Under the pieces are notes generated by a model. It was not told where the DNA came from, made no database searches, and saw only the letters and a list, made by a program, of their open reading frames with translations. A program made the position numbers and the translations under genes. A stretch of DNA of 64,000 bases from Candidatus Magnetobacterium casense (GTDB taxonomy: Bacteria > Nitrospirota > Thermodesulfovibrionia > Thermodesulfovibrionales > Magnetobacteriaceae): positions 1-64,000 of the forward strand of contig NZ_JMFO01000008.1 in NCBI RefSeq assembly GCF_000714715.1. The letters are read 5' to 3'. Below are positions 50,044-59,299 of the stretch, in pieces; the stretch's first letter is position 1; each line of letters starts with the position of its first letter.

Positions 50044-53000
50044 ATGGTTGATAAGGCTAAGACATCGCGGGCACTTGCGATAAACCTCGCCGACTACAAG
50101 GTCGAGGTTACCATTGACCCAAAATATCACCCAATCCAGGAGGTGATGGCCAAGTACCACGGCCTCCAGGATGGCATCAATACGTACCTCAAAGAGCTAT
50201 GCCACCCGTACAAGAACCGGCAGTTCATTATCAAGGAAACCTGGACGTATTGCCTGGCACACTTCTACGACCTCACCGTCCACCCACAAGGGCAGGAGGC
50301 CGCATCCCTGTACACCGATATCATAGTGGACGTCATGACAAACGCCAAAGACTATAGCACTCGCTCGGATGCCTACAGCCTGTTCTACCTCTTTATGCAA
50401 AAACTCATACGGGATACGGGTAATGCCCTGCCAACGTTTTTGCCCGTCATAAGCCACGGACTCAGGCTGGTGGACAACCTCCCGGATGAACTGTTTATTA
50501 TCGTTGCAAAGAGCTACTACCAGATAAACAAGCTGGCCAGGCATTTCTACACCACCGCCACGCAACTGACGGATGTTGACCACGCCGGCAAACTTGAGAC
50601 TACCTTCAAGGTCTTTAACTCCCTGCTGATACACTTCCTGAGATATACATACGACTACTGGCTTACCGAAAAGGAACCCAAGGATTGGTTGACGCAGGAG
50701 GTGGGGCAGCAAATACCGCCTGAGATAATCGCAATGTTTGAGCCGATATCCCTGGACAAGTTCAGGGCGTGCCAGGGCAGCCTCAACGCAATCATACAGG
50801 ACGGTGATGCAGTCCCCGTCAACACACTCAAGGCGCTGATTGAACTGCCAGGATACGGAGACATCGTTGCCCTCTTTAACGATATCCCACCTAAGATTGC
50901 TCGTGCCAATCTTGATGAGAAAATCAAGTACAACTACGAAATCATGTTCCTGTTTCACATAATGAACACCCCTGGCCTTTCAAACATCCACGAGGAGGCC
51001 ATCAGGGAGATCAACCGCATCATAAAGCTGATGATAAACCAGCAGGATTTTGATCAAAACAAGGCGCTCATCAAAAAGACGCTCACGATCCTCAAGGGCA
51101 GCGTACAACACTACCCAAGCACCGTGCTGAGATGCGTCCTGAACATGGGCAAGGGCGTCTACGAAAGCAATGACAGCGACCTCATAAACTTCCTAAGCTA
51201 CGGCATTGACCCCCTTGGATTTCAATCGCCCGACTTCAGGGGGATCAATAACGACTGGCAGATACAGAGCAACGCCGCTCACATAGAAAACATACGCACG
51301 TGGATGGAGCTAATCCGTTTAAATCCGATAAGCTCGAAAAAGCTGCTCTCTTCGCTGATCATCCACCTGTCGCTGTGCGGGGTACTCGTCAAGGACACGG
51401 ACCTGTTTCCACGCAATATAACGGAATTTCTAAATGCTGATATAAGGCCGGTATACAATCTCGTCAAGCAACTGATGCGACTCTTCCCCACGTACTTTAA
51501 CGAGCTTGGGGCCGAAGGGCTGCTGCGGGACATCTCAACCCGCATGGACGACTCCTGCAAACGCAACGATGCCCTGGTCCACTTCCTGAGAAAACAGAGC
51601 CACGTCGAAAGCTCAAACAAGATAACCGCCCTGGCCGAGGCAACCCTGGAGTTCTGGAGAACCCGCAACAAGGAGGTACTTGCACACTACCTGCCACCGG
51701 ATATCTACAACCAGGTGCAAACAACCGGTCCACTCATAGACGGTCTGCACGTCGCACTCAAGCACATCTTTGAGACCAAGGGCCTGACCAGGGTCTCAGA
51801 CCTGCTCCGCTTTCAGGAGGATTACTTTGGTGAAGTCCTCAGGGAGCTTGGCGATACCTACGCGGCAGACGTCGAAAAGGTCGCCCTGACCATATCATTC
51901 TACAGGCTCCTGGACCAGAAATACAGCACCAGCGCACATGACATAGAAAGCTACATAAGCCAAATACACTCACCCGTATTTCCGGACTCAGCCCCCCTGC
52001 TGCGTGCCCTGTCGGGGGAGCACACAACCAGCAAACTCTCCGCCATCCTGACATACCTCGTCCAGCTCAAGGAGCTGATCCTCTCCGATCAGGTCTATGA
52101 GGTCAGGGAAGACATCTACAGAAAGCGCCACATATCCACGGAGATACCCTCCATGTACGGCAGCTATCACGAGACCAAGTTTGACGCCCTGGGACTGACC
52201 TTCCGCCTGGAATCCCTCGTAAACGTCCTGTTTGAGGAGCTGATCGAAGGCTTTGACTTTAAACTCATAACCCGTACCGTCCTCACCAAGATACACGAGT
52301 ACCTCAAGCTATACAGACAGGCATTGAGCGTAGACGCTATCCCGCTGCGGGGGTTTGACAAGCAGCTCTATCTCCTGGAGAGCGCAATGAGGATAAGGGG
52401 GTTTACATTTACGCAGTTCCTGGACATCTTTAAGGGCTTTTCACAGGTGGTCAGAAACATCGTAAGCGATAATTTTAACAACATCCACAAGGAAAATCTA
52501 AAGACCGTTGTCGAACACACGACACCGGAGAGCTTGCTGCCCAAATACCTGATGCCCGCTTCCACGCCGGAGCAGAAGAGAGATATGCTCCACAGGGTTT
52601 CAGAGATATTCCTCAGAGACACCATTGCAACGTCCCTGGGGCTGCAGAGTCTTGACCTGTTTATCACGAAAATACTAAACAGCCTCCACACGGAGGCAGA
52701 ATATATCCCCGAGGACAAACACCACCTCCTGATCAGCTATAATCCCGTAAAGGCCGTCTGCTCGATTACCAATCCCACCGGTAATACCTCCGACATAATC
52801 CATCTGGGCAACAAGGGGTTTAACCTGGTGAGAATGAAGACCCTTGGGCTTCCTATCCCTCCGGGGTTTATCATTACCTCGGATGTATTCAGGACACGGG
52901 AACTGTTTGACCTCTACCGGCCTGCCAATGAGCAGTTCAGGGAGAGGGTGGACAACGAACTTGCAAACTTGGAGAGGCTTACGGGAAGGTCTTTTGGTAA

Positions 53001-54273
53001 TCCCGACAACCCCCTGCTCGTATCGGTGCGCAGCGGCTCTGCCATATCGCAGCCCGGCATGTTGGACTCCTACCTCAACGTGGGTATCAACGAGGCCGTC
53101 GCTGAGGGGTTGATCAAAAAGACCGGCAATGAGTGGTTCGTCTGGGACTGTTACCGGAGGTTCCTGCAACACTACGGGATGTCGTTTGGGATAGAACGAG
53201 ACAGCTTTGACTTCATAATAAATGATTACAAGAAAAAATACGGCGTGGCCCTCAAAAAGGACCTCACGGCGCGGCAAATGAAGAGGATAGCCATTGCCTA
53301 CAAGGACCGGGTCATAGCAAGTGGTGTTGCCATAGAGGAGTCGCCCAGGGAGCAGCTCTACGTGGCCATAGGCAAGGTGTTTGACTCCTGGAACACTGAA
53401 AAGGCAAAGGTCTACCGTCGCATAATCGGGATATCCGATGACTGGGGCACCTCCGTCACCGTCCAACTCATGGTCTATGGAAACATCAGTGCCAACTCCG
53501 GCTCCGGGGTGTTCTTTACGCACAGCCCGCGGGTGTCGCAGTATCTGCTGCGGCCATGCGGGGATTACGCCACCAGCGTCCAGGGTGACGACGTGGTTGC
53601 GGGTCTGGTGCAGACCTGGCCGATATCCGCCCTGCAGGCGATTACCGAGGACAGACCGGTTGAGATGTCGCTGGAGAGGCGCTATCCGGTGGTCTACAAG
53701 AGGCTCGTTGACGTCGCACACAAGCTCATCTATGACCGGCAGTGGAATCCGCAGGATATAGAGTTCACGTTTGAGAGTCCCACGGTCGATGACACATACA
53801 TATTGCAGAGCAGGGACATGGAGATATCAGAGAGGCAGAGCGTCAAGGGGTTTGTCCTGACCCCGGAGATTTCAGCGAAATTGCTCGGTCACGGCATTGG
53901 CGTCAGTGGTGGTGCGTTGTCGGGTCGGATTGTGTTTTCGATGGCGGACATTGAGCGTTTTCGCAAAAGTGAACCACAGACAGACCTCATCCTGGTCAGG
54001 CGCGACACCGTCCCCGATGACATCCGTGAGGTATCGGCAACCGACGGCCTCTTAACGGCAAGGGGCGGGGCCACCAGTCATGCCTCCATTGTGGCCGGAA
54101 GGCTCGGAAAGACCTGTGTGGTGGGCTGTGCCGACATGGTCTGCATGGAGCGTGAGGGCAGGATGGCATTAAAGGGCAGGACGATGAATGCCGGTGACAT
54201 TATAAGCATAGATGGCTACAGTGGCGCTATTTATGATGGCCCGATAGAGATAAGAGAGGTGGAGGGTTTATAG
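50044..54273 (+). CDS. Giant PEP-synthase-like protein: large novel N-terminal region, ATP-grasp, phosphohistidine domain
   Basis: About 1409 residues. The frame opens at GTG 49987, but a TATAAT lies between that GTG and ATG 50044, so the latter is used. The first about 900 residues are mostly helical with no family that I recognise. A PPDK_N-type ATP-grasp follows (GNKGFNLVRMKTLGLPIPPG, LVSVRSGSAISQPGMLDSY, DIEFTFE). The mobile domain carries the catalytic His in TARGGATSHASIVAGRLGKT. The usual C-terminal PEP/pyruvate TIM barrel is missing: the protein ends just after the His domain. Such an enzyme may phosphorylate another substrate, as rifampin phosphotransferase does, perhaps chosen by the N-terminal region. 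Confidence 0.85.
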   Translation: MVDKAKTSRALAINLADYKVEVTIDPKYHPIQEVMAKYHGLQDGINTYLKELCHPYKNRQFIIKETWTYCLAHFYDLTVHPQGQEAASLYTDIIVDVMTNAKDYSTRSDAYSLFYLFMQKLIRDTGNALPTFLPVISHGLRLVDNLPDELFIIVAKSYYQINKLARHFYTTATQLTDVDHAGKLETTFKVFNSLLIHFLRYTYDYWLTEKEPKDWLTQEVGQQIPPEIIAMFEPISLDKFRACQGSLNAIIQDGDAVPVNTLKALIELPGYGDIVALFNDIPPKIARANLDEKIKYNYEIMFLFHIMNTPGLSNIHEEAIREINRIIKLMINQQDFDQNKALIKKTLTILKGSVQHYPSTVLRCVLNMGKGVYESNDSDLINFLSYGIDPLGFQSPDFRGINNDWQIQSNAAHIENIRTWMELIRLNPISSKKLLSSLIIHLSLCGVLVKDTDLFPRNITEFLNADIRPVYNLVKQLMRLFPTYFNELGAEGLLRDISTRMDDSCKRNDALVHFLRKQSHVESSNKITALAEATLEFWRTRNKEVLAHYLPPDIYNQVQTTGPLIDGLHVALKHIFETKGLTRVSDLLRFQEDYFGEVLRELGDTYAADVEKVALTISFYRLLDQKYSTSAHDIESYISQIHSPVFPDSAPLLRALSGEHTTSKLSAILTYLVQLKELILSDQVYEVREDIYRKRHISTEIPSMYGSYHETKFDALGLTFRLESLVNVLFEELIEGFDFKLITRTVLTKIHEYLKLYRQALSVDAIPLRGFDKQLYLLESAMRIRGFTFTQFLDIFKGFSQVVRNIVSDNFNNIHKENLKTVVEHTTPESLLPKYLMPASTPEQKRDMLHRVSEIFLRDTIATSLGLQSLDLFITKILNSLHTEAEYIPEDKHHLLISYNPVKAVCSITNPTGNTSDIIHLGNKGFNLVRMKTLGLPIPPGFIITSDVFRTRELFDLYRPANEQFRERVDNELANLERLTGRSFGNPDNPLLVSVRSGSAISQPGMLDSYLNVGINEAVAEGLIKKTGNEWFVWDCYRRFLQHYGMSFGIERDSFDFIINDYKKKYGVALKKDLTARQMKRIAIAYKDRVIASGVAIEESPREQLYVAIGKVFDSWNTEKAKVYRRIIGISDDWGTSVTVQLMVYGNISANSGSGVFFTHSPRVSQYLLRPCGDYATSVQGDDVVAGLVQTWPISALQAITEDRPVEMSLERRYPVVYKRLVDVAHKLIYDRQWNPQDIEFTFESPTVDDTYILQSRDMEISERQSVKGFVLTPEISAKLLGHGIGVSGGALSGRIVFSMADIERFRKSEPQTDLILVRRDTVPDDIREVSATDGLLTARGGATSHASIVAGRLGKTCVVGCADMVCMEREGRMALKGRTMNAGDIISIDGYSGAIYDGPIEIREVEGL

Positions 54274-54328
54274 GAATCAGCAACATGTTCAGATTGTTTG
54301 TTTGATATCCTAACTGCATGGCATATAA

Positions 54329-54544
54329 ATGGAATTCCCTGTTATCATAAACAAAACCGAATACGGTTATGACGCACATTGTCCGCTCCTCAGAGGATGC
54401 CATAGCCAGGGGGATACCCTTGAAGAGGCACAGGAAAATATTAAAGATGCCATAAAGACTTACCTTGCAATGATAGAGACTGAGCTAAAGGACAATACAC
54501 TCAAGCTCACACAACAGCCATTGCTTGTTCGTTTTGGATTATGA
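54329..54544 (+). CDS. HicB-like protein without adjacent HicA on its strand
   Basis: 71 residues: IINKTEYGYDAHCPLLRGCH, then SQGDTLEEAQENIKDAIKTY is the HicB RNase-H-like fold (G-Y-x-A-x-C-P-x-L-x-G-C). No hicA precedes or follows on this strand. Its last 38 bases overlap the last codons of the convergent hicB at 54507-54752. It may be an orphan antitoxin; a TATAAA directly before the ATG suggests leaderless transcription. Confidence 0.75.
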   Translation: MEFPVIINKTEYGYDAHCPLLRGCHSQGDTLEEAQENIKDAIKTYLAMIETELKDNTLKLTQQPLLVRFGL

Positions 54545-54752
54545 TCTTAGGATTGGGATTTATCTGTGGAACTGGGAGCCCTTCTTCTTCCAGCAGGGCT
54601 ACATGCTCTTTCATACCACACTTAGCCTTGTATATGCAGTCTTCAATAGAATATCCTATTCCAGTGAATCCCTCTAAGTCAGGGGAGTAAAACCCGAAAT
54701 AATCCGGCTCATCCGTCGCTTCAATTACAATCGTGTAGTCTAAGTCTATCAT
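54507..54752 (-). CDS. hicB: HicB-family antitoxin
   Basis: 81 residues: YTIVIEATDEPDYFGFYSPD, then LEGFTGIGYSIEDCIYKAKC and a C-terminal amphipathic stretch. It is the partner of the HicA encoded just upstream (21 bases). AGGT precedes the ATG. The C-terminal codons overlap the convergent HicB-like gene. Confidence 0.82.
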   Translation of the reverse strand: MIDLDYTIVIEATDEPDYFGFYSPDLEGFTGIGYSIEDCIYKAKCGMKEHVALLEEEGLPVPQINPNPKIIIQNEQAMAVV

Positions 54753-54773
54753 CTTTTACCTGCAATATTTGAT

Positions 54774-54962
54774 TCAATCTTTTATGCCTGCCGCCTTTAA
54801 TATGGCATCACAAGTACCGGTTGGAACTTCTTTTGACCCGTGATAATCGACTCTAATTAATCTTTCCCAACCTGTTTTACCATAATACCTTACTGAACCT
54901 TTTTCTTTTATCACCCTAAAACCGTTTACTTTTAAAAGCCTTGTTAATTCGCTGAAAGTCAT
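54774..54962 (-). CDS. hicA: HicA-family toxin
   Basis: 62 residues: MTFSELTRLLKVNGFRVIKE, GSVRYYGKTGWERLIRVDYH and EVPTGTCDAILKAAGI. This is the HicA fold (F-x-x-x-x-x-x-G-S-x-x-x-Y; V-P-x-G-T), but the usual catalytic His after G-S is replaced in G-S-V-R-Y; the nearest His is in DYHGSKEVPTGT. This is common in the YcfA-like subgroup. It is the first gene of the minus-strand pair. Confidence 0.8.
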   Translation of the reverse strand: MTFSELTRLLKVNGFRVIKEKGSVRYYGKTGWERLIRVDYHGSKEVPTGTCDAILKAAGIKD

Positions 54963-55153
54963 TTTTTAATCTTGCTACGTTTAATATTTCTTGATACTCA
55001 GATTGTATGCCAATATTTTAACAAATAACTTTATTTTTTTATCCCTCCTTATCCTAAGCTTCATTTGGTTCCTTCTCATTTCATATATTTTATAACATAA
55101 GAAAAGTAAAGTCAATAGACCCTTCTTGCTGTGACAAGTGCCTTAGCATGTAG

Positions 55154-55183
55154 TTGACAATGTTTCCATTCTTATGATAGCTT
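55154..55183 (+). promoter_or_regulatory. Probable promoter of the SpoIIE-STAS operon
   Basis: TTGACA (55154-55159), 18-base spacer, TAGCTT (55178-55183). A start near 55190 would leave an about 8-base leader before ATG 55198 and excludes the ATG at 55174. Confidence 0.45.
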
Positions 55184-55197
55184 ATTATTGTTTTCCT

Positions 55198-57336
55198 ATG
55201 GAAGAAAAAAAGGACCGTGTATATGTGGTTGGGGCACTCAGGAAGTGTGGTGAGTCTACCGGTATTGGCTGTATACTGCGAGAGATATATGGCAGTCGTC
55301 TGGTCTTTGAGACAGTTTGGGATATACGGGAGTTACAATCTTATATTGCCGGTAATCAGAGGGATATCCGCTATGATCTGGTGGTGTTTGACCGGTGGCC
55401 GGTTGGTTTTGATGGCGGGATGCTCGGTGCAATGATATCAGACTGGCGTGGTGTACCCTTTGTAATGATAGTAGACGACGCCAATGATGTGCGTATTGAC
55501 AGGGCACTGCGGGCGGGGGTCAGTGCAATCCTCAAGACCCCGTTGACTTATGAATCTGTGGCTTTAATGATTACACCGCTATCCAGGAAACTTGATCGCA
55601 GAAGACATGCCATGGAAAAACTCCATGAACATGTCCCGGGTGACAGTGCTTGTATGGAAAAGCTCTATGCCCTGCTGGAGCTGTCACGAGCCATTGGTTT
55701 TGAGATAGAGATCGAAAACCTGCTCGATGTCATTGTTAAAAAGACAACGGATGTGATGGATGCAGAGCGCACCACGCTGTTCATATACGATGAGTCCCGA
55801 AACGAACTAAAGAGCAGGATCGCAGAGGGACTGGCAGGTATCAGAGAGATTCGTCTGCCTGTGGGTCAGGGCATAGCCGGGGACGTGGCCAAACACCGCA
55901 AGACCGTAAACATCCCAGATGCGTATTCAGATGAACGTTTCAACATCGAGGTTGACTGTCGCACGGGTTATCGTACACGTTCGGTGCTCTGCAGCGCCAT
56001 CGTTGGCAGCAATAAGACCCTGATGGGCGTCATACAGGTGATCAACAAAAAGGGCGACAACGGAACAAACGGCAACGTTAAAAACTTCGGCGAACAGGAT
56101 GAACGCCTGCTTGAAATACTGTGCGGACATGCGGCAGTGGCCCTGGAGCGGATCAAGCTCACGGAGGCATGCCTTGAGAAAAGGCGCATTGAGGAATCCC
56201 TGCGTGTGGCACACGATATACAGATGAACATGGTTCCGAGGGTTTCCCTGCCCCTGCTCAACCGTGGCATAGACCTGCATTGTTGCATGAAGGCGGCACG
56301 GGATGTGGGCGGTGACTTCTACGACTTCTTCTTTGTTGACCATGACAGACTGTGCCTGACTATTGGTGATGTATCAGGCAAGGGGGTACCGGCGGCGTTG
56401 TTTATGGTAAAGGCCATGACGCTCTTAAAATCCACCGTACAGACCGGTGTGACCCCTGAGGTGGCATTGACTATCGTAAACCGTGAGCTATGCACGGACA
56501 ACCGCTCATACATGTTTGTGACCGTGTTCCTGGGCATCTTTGATCTTGGCACGGGATATCTCAGGTACTCCAACGGCGGTCATAATCCACCCTATTTGCT
56601 CTGCAACAACGGCATATCGCCAGTAACTGGGGCAGTAGGCCCGGCCTTGGGCGTGCTTGAGGATACCCTGTACGAGTCCTCTGAGGTGGAAATCGCCCCG
56701 GGAAGTTCGTTGTTTATGTACACCGATGGCATTGAGGATTCCAGGGATACAGAGGGCGGTTTTTTTTCCATCGGGCGGGTCGAACAATTGCTGTATGAAA
56801 ACCGCACGTTGTCAGCCGAAAGACTCGTTACCGCCATCCTTGACGCCGTAGATGAGTTTTCGGAAGACGCCCCCCAGGCTGATGACATCACGGTGCTGGC
56901 CATGAGAAAGCTGTCATCCCCAAAACGCTTCGAACTAACCCTGACAGGCGGACTTGAAAACATACCGGCAATCGTGGACTTCATTGCGGAGTCGTCCCAA
57001 TCCCTTGGCCTGAGCGAAGACATCGGGTTTGACTCAAAACTGGCCGTTGAGGAGGCATGCACAAACATTATAAAATACGCATATGATGACCCCCAACAAG
57101 CATGGATCAATCTCAGCGTTGCACTGACGGACGACAAACTCGTAATCACCATCAGGGACAAAGGACGTCCCTTTGACTATGACTCCGTGCCTGCCCCGAA
57201 CCTTACCTCTAACCTTGCAGACAGAAAACCTGGTGGCATGGGTATACACTTTATAAGGCAAATAATGGAGGAGATGAGTTACGAACACAAAAATGGCATA
57301 GGAGTGCTGACACTCATCAAAGACCTGATGCAATAA
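55198..57336 (+). CDS. Partner-switching regulator: receiver-like, GAF, SpoIIE/PP2C phosphatase and RsbW-like kinase domains
   Basis: About 712 residues. Order: degenerate receiver-like domain about 5-135 (DLVVFDRWPVGFDGGML, LKTPL); GAF about 160-315 (NLLDVIVKKTTDVMDAERTT); PP2C/SpoIIE domain about 355-565 (ARDVGGDFYDFFFVD, GDVSGKGVPAALFM, YSNGGHNPP, MYTDGIEDSRD, DDITVLAM); C-terminal HATPase about 585-710 (LAVEEACTNIIKYAYDDP, GGMGIHFIRQIMEE). The phosphatase acts on phospho-STAS proteins and the ATPase domain phosphorylates them, so activator and inhibitor are fused. The STAS gene follows after 19 bases. ATG 55198 is preferred over 55174. Confidence 0.92.
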   Translation: MEEKKDRVYVVGALRKCGESTGIGCILREIYGSRLVFETVWDIRELQSYIAGNQRDIRYDLVVFDRWPVGFDGGMLGAMISDWRGVPFVMIVDDANDVRIDRALRAGVSAILKTPLTYESVALMITPLSRKLDRRRHAMEKLHEHVPGDSACMEKLYALLELSRAIGFEIEIENLLDVIVKKTTDVMDAERTTLFIYDESRNELKSRIAEGLAGIREIRLPVGQGIAGDVAKHRKTVNIPDAYSDERFNIEVDCRTGYRTRSVLCSAIVGSNKTLMGVIQVINKKGDNGTNGNVKNFGEQDERLLEILCGHAAVALERIKLTEACLEKRRIEESLRVAHDIQMNMVPRVSLPLLNRGIDLHCCMKAARDVGGDFYDFFFVDHDRLCLTIGDVSGKGVPAALFMVKAMTLLKSTVQTGVTPEVALTIVNRELCTDNRSYMFVTVFLGIFDLGTGYLRYSNGGHNPPYLLCNNGISPVTGAVGPALGVLEDTLYESSEVEIAPGSSLFMYTDGIEDSRDTEGGFFSIGRVEQLLYENRTLSAERLVTAILDAVDEFSEDAPQADDITVLAMRKLSSPKRFELTLTGGLENIPAIVDFIAESSQSLGLSEDIGFDSKLAVEEACTNIIKYAYDDPQQAWINLSVALTDDKLVITIRDKGRPFDYDSVPAPNLTSNLADRKPGGMGIHFIRQIMEEMSYEHKNGIGVLTLIKDLMQ

Positions 57337-57355
57337 CTATCAAAATGGAGGAAAT

Positions 57356-57694
57356 ATGGAAATCCTGACCAGTAAAAAAAACAACGCAACGATTATGGCC
57401 ATAAAAGGTAGTCTCGACAGCTCCACCGCACGACAGTTCGCCAGTACCATTGAGCAGTGTATGGCCAATGGAGAGACGCGCTTTATAATTAACGTAAGCG
57501 GTCTGAAGTTTATCTCCAGCGCCGGCCTCAGCAGCTTTATCGCACCGGCAAAAAAGCTCCAGGGGCAGGGGGGAAAACTCCTCTTTGTTGCCATGACGGA
57601 ACGCATAGAGAGGATATTTAAAATGGCCGGCTTTTACAACACCCTCTTTAGTGTCTACGACTCCGAGGAGACAGCATTGAAATATCTTGAATAA
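57356..57694 (+). CDS. STAS-domain anti-sigma factor antagonist (RsbV/SpoIIAA-like)
   Basis: 112 residues of one STAS domain: ATIMAIKGSLDSSTARQFAS, then FIINVSGLKFISSAGLSSFI with the phosphorylatable serine in I-S-S-A-G-L. It is the natural substrate of the preceding phosphatase/kinase. Unphosphorylated, it would bind and sequester the HATPase or another anti-sigma or effector partner. A GGAGGAAAT ribosome site precedes the ATG. Downstream output (sigma factor or other) is not in the window. Confidence 0.93.
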   Translation: MEILTSKKNNATIMAIKGSLDSSTARQFASTIEQCMANGETRFIINVSGLKFISSAGLSSFIAPAKKLQGQGGKLLFVAMTERIERIFKMAGFYNTLFSVYDSEETALKYLE

Positions 57695-57730
57695 GCTCAG
57701 AGGCTGGTTTGGGGCTTAGGAGTCCCTGAG

Positions 57731-57760
57731 TTGATAGCGTGTCGTGGTTACTGATACAAT
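57731..57760 (+). promoter_or_regulatory. Promoter of the CNNM/CBS gene, leaderless
   Basis: TTGATA (57731-57736), 18-base spacer, TACAAT (57755-57760), seven bases before the TTG start; no ribosome site. Confidence 0.6.
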
Positions 57761-57767
57761 ATAAAAG

Positions 57768-58772
57768 TTGATATATCTTATAATAGTCCTGTTGCTTTTG
57801 CTGTCTGCGTTGTTTGCGGCTTTAACAAACGGTCTGCTGGGTTTAAGCGCAACCGAGTTGGAACGTAAAATTAAGCTGGGTGACAGGGATGCAAGGAAGG
57901 TTTATGCAGTAAGAAAGAAGGGCAATCAGTTGTTGTGTACCTTGGTGCTTGGCAACGTTGCCGTTAACAGTGCGCTTTCAATATTTTGGACTACGGTAGT
58001 GAATAGTTTTATTGCCGGAGTTATTGCCACTTCTTTGATTGTAATCTTTGGAGAAATTTTGCCTATAGCCATGATCACACGGTATCCATTAAAGATTGGG
58101 GCAAGATCAATATGGCTGGTGAAGGTCTTTATGTTTATTTTATACCCGGTTGCCTATCCGCTTTCGAGGCTGCTTGACAGGGCATTGGGTGCCGAGGTGC
58201 CAACCGTGTGGAGCAAACAGGAGCTTAAGGAAATCATCAAGTTTCACGAGGACCGCCCGGAGTCCAGCGTCGATGCCAACGAAGAGCGAATCATACTTGG
58301 GGCGCTTTCGTACTCGGACAAGATCGCTGCCGATATCATGACCCCACGCTCCATCCTGTTCAGCCTCGAAGTAAATGCCATCCTGGATGACAAGACCCTT
58401 TCGGAGGTCAAGGCAAACGGTTTTACCAGAATCCCCGTCTACAGGGACAAGTCCGACAACATAATCGGTTTGCTCTATGCCAAGGACCTCATAGCCGTAG
58501 AGCCTGACTCCAGTGTCTCAGACGTCTACAGACACGACAAGGTGCTGATCATCCCCGAGACCAAAAAACTCGGCCCCCTGATGAACGAACTAATACAGGG
58601 CAGAAATCACCTCGCCGTCGTCTATGACGAGTACGGCATGTTGGTTGGCATCGTCACACTTGAGGACATCGTCGAGGAGATCATGAAGGTGGAGATCGTC
58701 GATGAGGCAGACAACATCGTTGACCTGCGTCTGGAGGCCAGCAAAAGGGCACAGAAATACCTCCACAAATAA
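57768..58772 (+). CDS. CNNM (DUF21) membrane protein with CBS pair
   Basis: 334 residues from a TTG start. The CNNM transmembrane domain (about 1-150; ALFAALTNGLLGLSATELER, GNVAVNSALSIFWTT, IVIFGEILPIAMITRYP) is followed by an acidic helix and a CBS pair (about 180-310; DIMTPRSILFSLE, GFTRIPVYRDKSDNIIGLLY, HLAVVYDEYGMLVGIVTLED). The family includes magnesium exporters (CorB/CNNM). The C-terminal CorC_HlyC domain is absent, ending soon after the second CBS. TTG is the first start in the frame after a promoter -10 seven bases upstream. Confidence 0.9.
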   Translation: MIYLIIVLLLLLSALFAALTNGLLGLSATELERKIKLGDRDARKVYAVRKKGNQLLCTLVLGNVAVNSALSIFWTTVVNSFIAGVIATSLIVIFGEILPIAMITRYPLKIGARSIWLVKVFMFILYPVAYPLSRLLDRALGAEVPTVWSKQELKEIIKFHEDRPESSVDANEERIILGALSYSDKIAADIMTPRSILFSLEVNAILDDKTLSEVKANGFTRIPVYRDKSDNIIGLLYAKDLIAVEPDSSVSDVYRHDKVLIIPETKKLGPLMNELIQGRNHLAVVYDEYGMLVGIVTLEDIVEEIMKVEIVDEADNIVDLRLEASKRAQKYLHK

Positions 58773-58792
58773 CTGCAAATAATGAAATCAAC

Positions 58793-59038
58793 GTATTCTC
58801 TTTATATTTCACGGTAACTATACTTTTACGCGTCCTGGATTCCTGGTCAAGCCAGGAATGACCCCTGTTCGAGCCAGGGGCAGGCACACTTGAAGAACGC
58901 CTATAAATGTCATTCCTGCGTAAGCAGGAATCCATGCCTTTTACCGTGAAAATACATTTTCATGTGCGGGGGTGAATATGCTCCCTATTCATGAGGGTTT
59001 AACCGGGAAATAAATTTTACCCTGCTTTTTTAAGAGGA
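58793..59038. repeat. GTATTCTCTTTA-type element, hairpin interior
   Basis: It begins GTATTCTCTTTATATTTCAC, contains CCTGGATTCCTGGTC, GACCCCTGTTCGAGCC and CATTCCTGCGTAAGCAGG units, and ends TTTTTTAAGAGGATA, where it directly abuts the next element. It is longer than other copies by about 70 bases near its right end. The gap 58773-59354 is made of this and the next element. Confidence 0.7.
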
Positions 59039-59268
59039 TAATGTCATATTCCAATTTATGCAACTAAAGATGTCTGAACCACGATTTAGCGGCTTGGCGA
59101 CTGTAAGGAGCGATTTGATTATCGGGGATTATCAGGATTAGGATAAAGGCATTCCTTAATTTTTTTCCTGTAAATCCTTTAATCTGCCCTGCGACCGTCG
59201 GAAGCAACGTGATCAATCCCTGGTTCAGACAATCCCTATGTTTACTTAAACGTGATATTGTCAAATTA
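59039..59268. mobile_element. Second copy of the TTGACAATGTCA MITE, inverted
   Basis: From AATGTCATATTCCAATTTA to GATATTGTCAAATTA; the body matches 36605-36789 in reverse (ATGTCTGAACCACGATTTA, AGGCATTCCTTAATTTTTTT, CTGGTTCAGACAATCC). It carries about 45 extra bases and lacks the outermost bases of one end, where another repeat abuts. Confidence 0.7.
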
Positions 59269-59299
59269 CATAGGCGCCTTAGTACAGTTACGGTTTGTC

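Noticed and set aside
50197-53721. Long antisense open frames (for example 50197-50958 and 52675-53721)
   Set aside because: They are shadows of the PEP-synthase-like gene; they have no motifs, and the sense strand has clear catalytic motifs.
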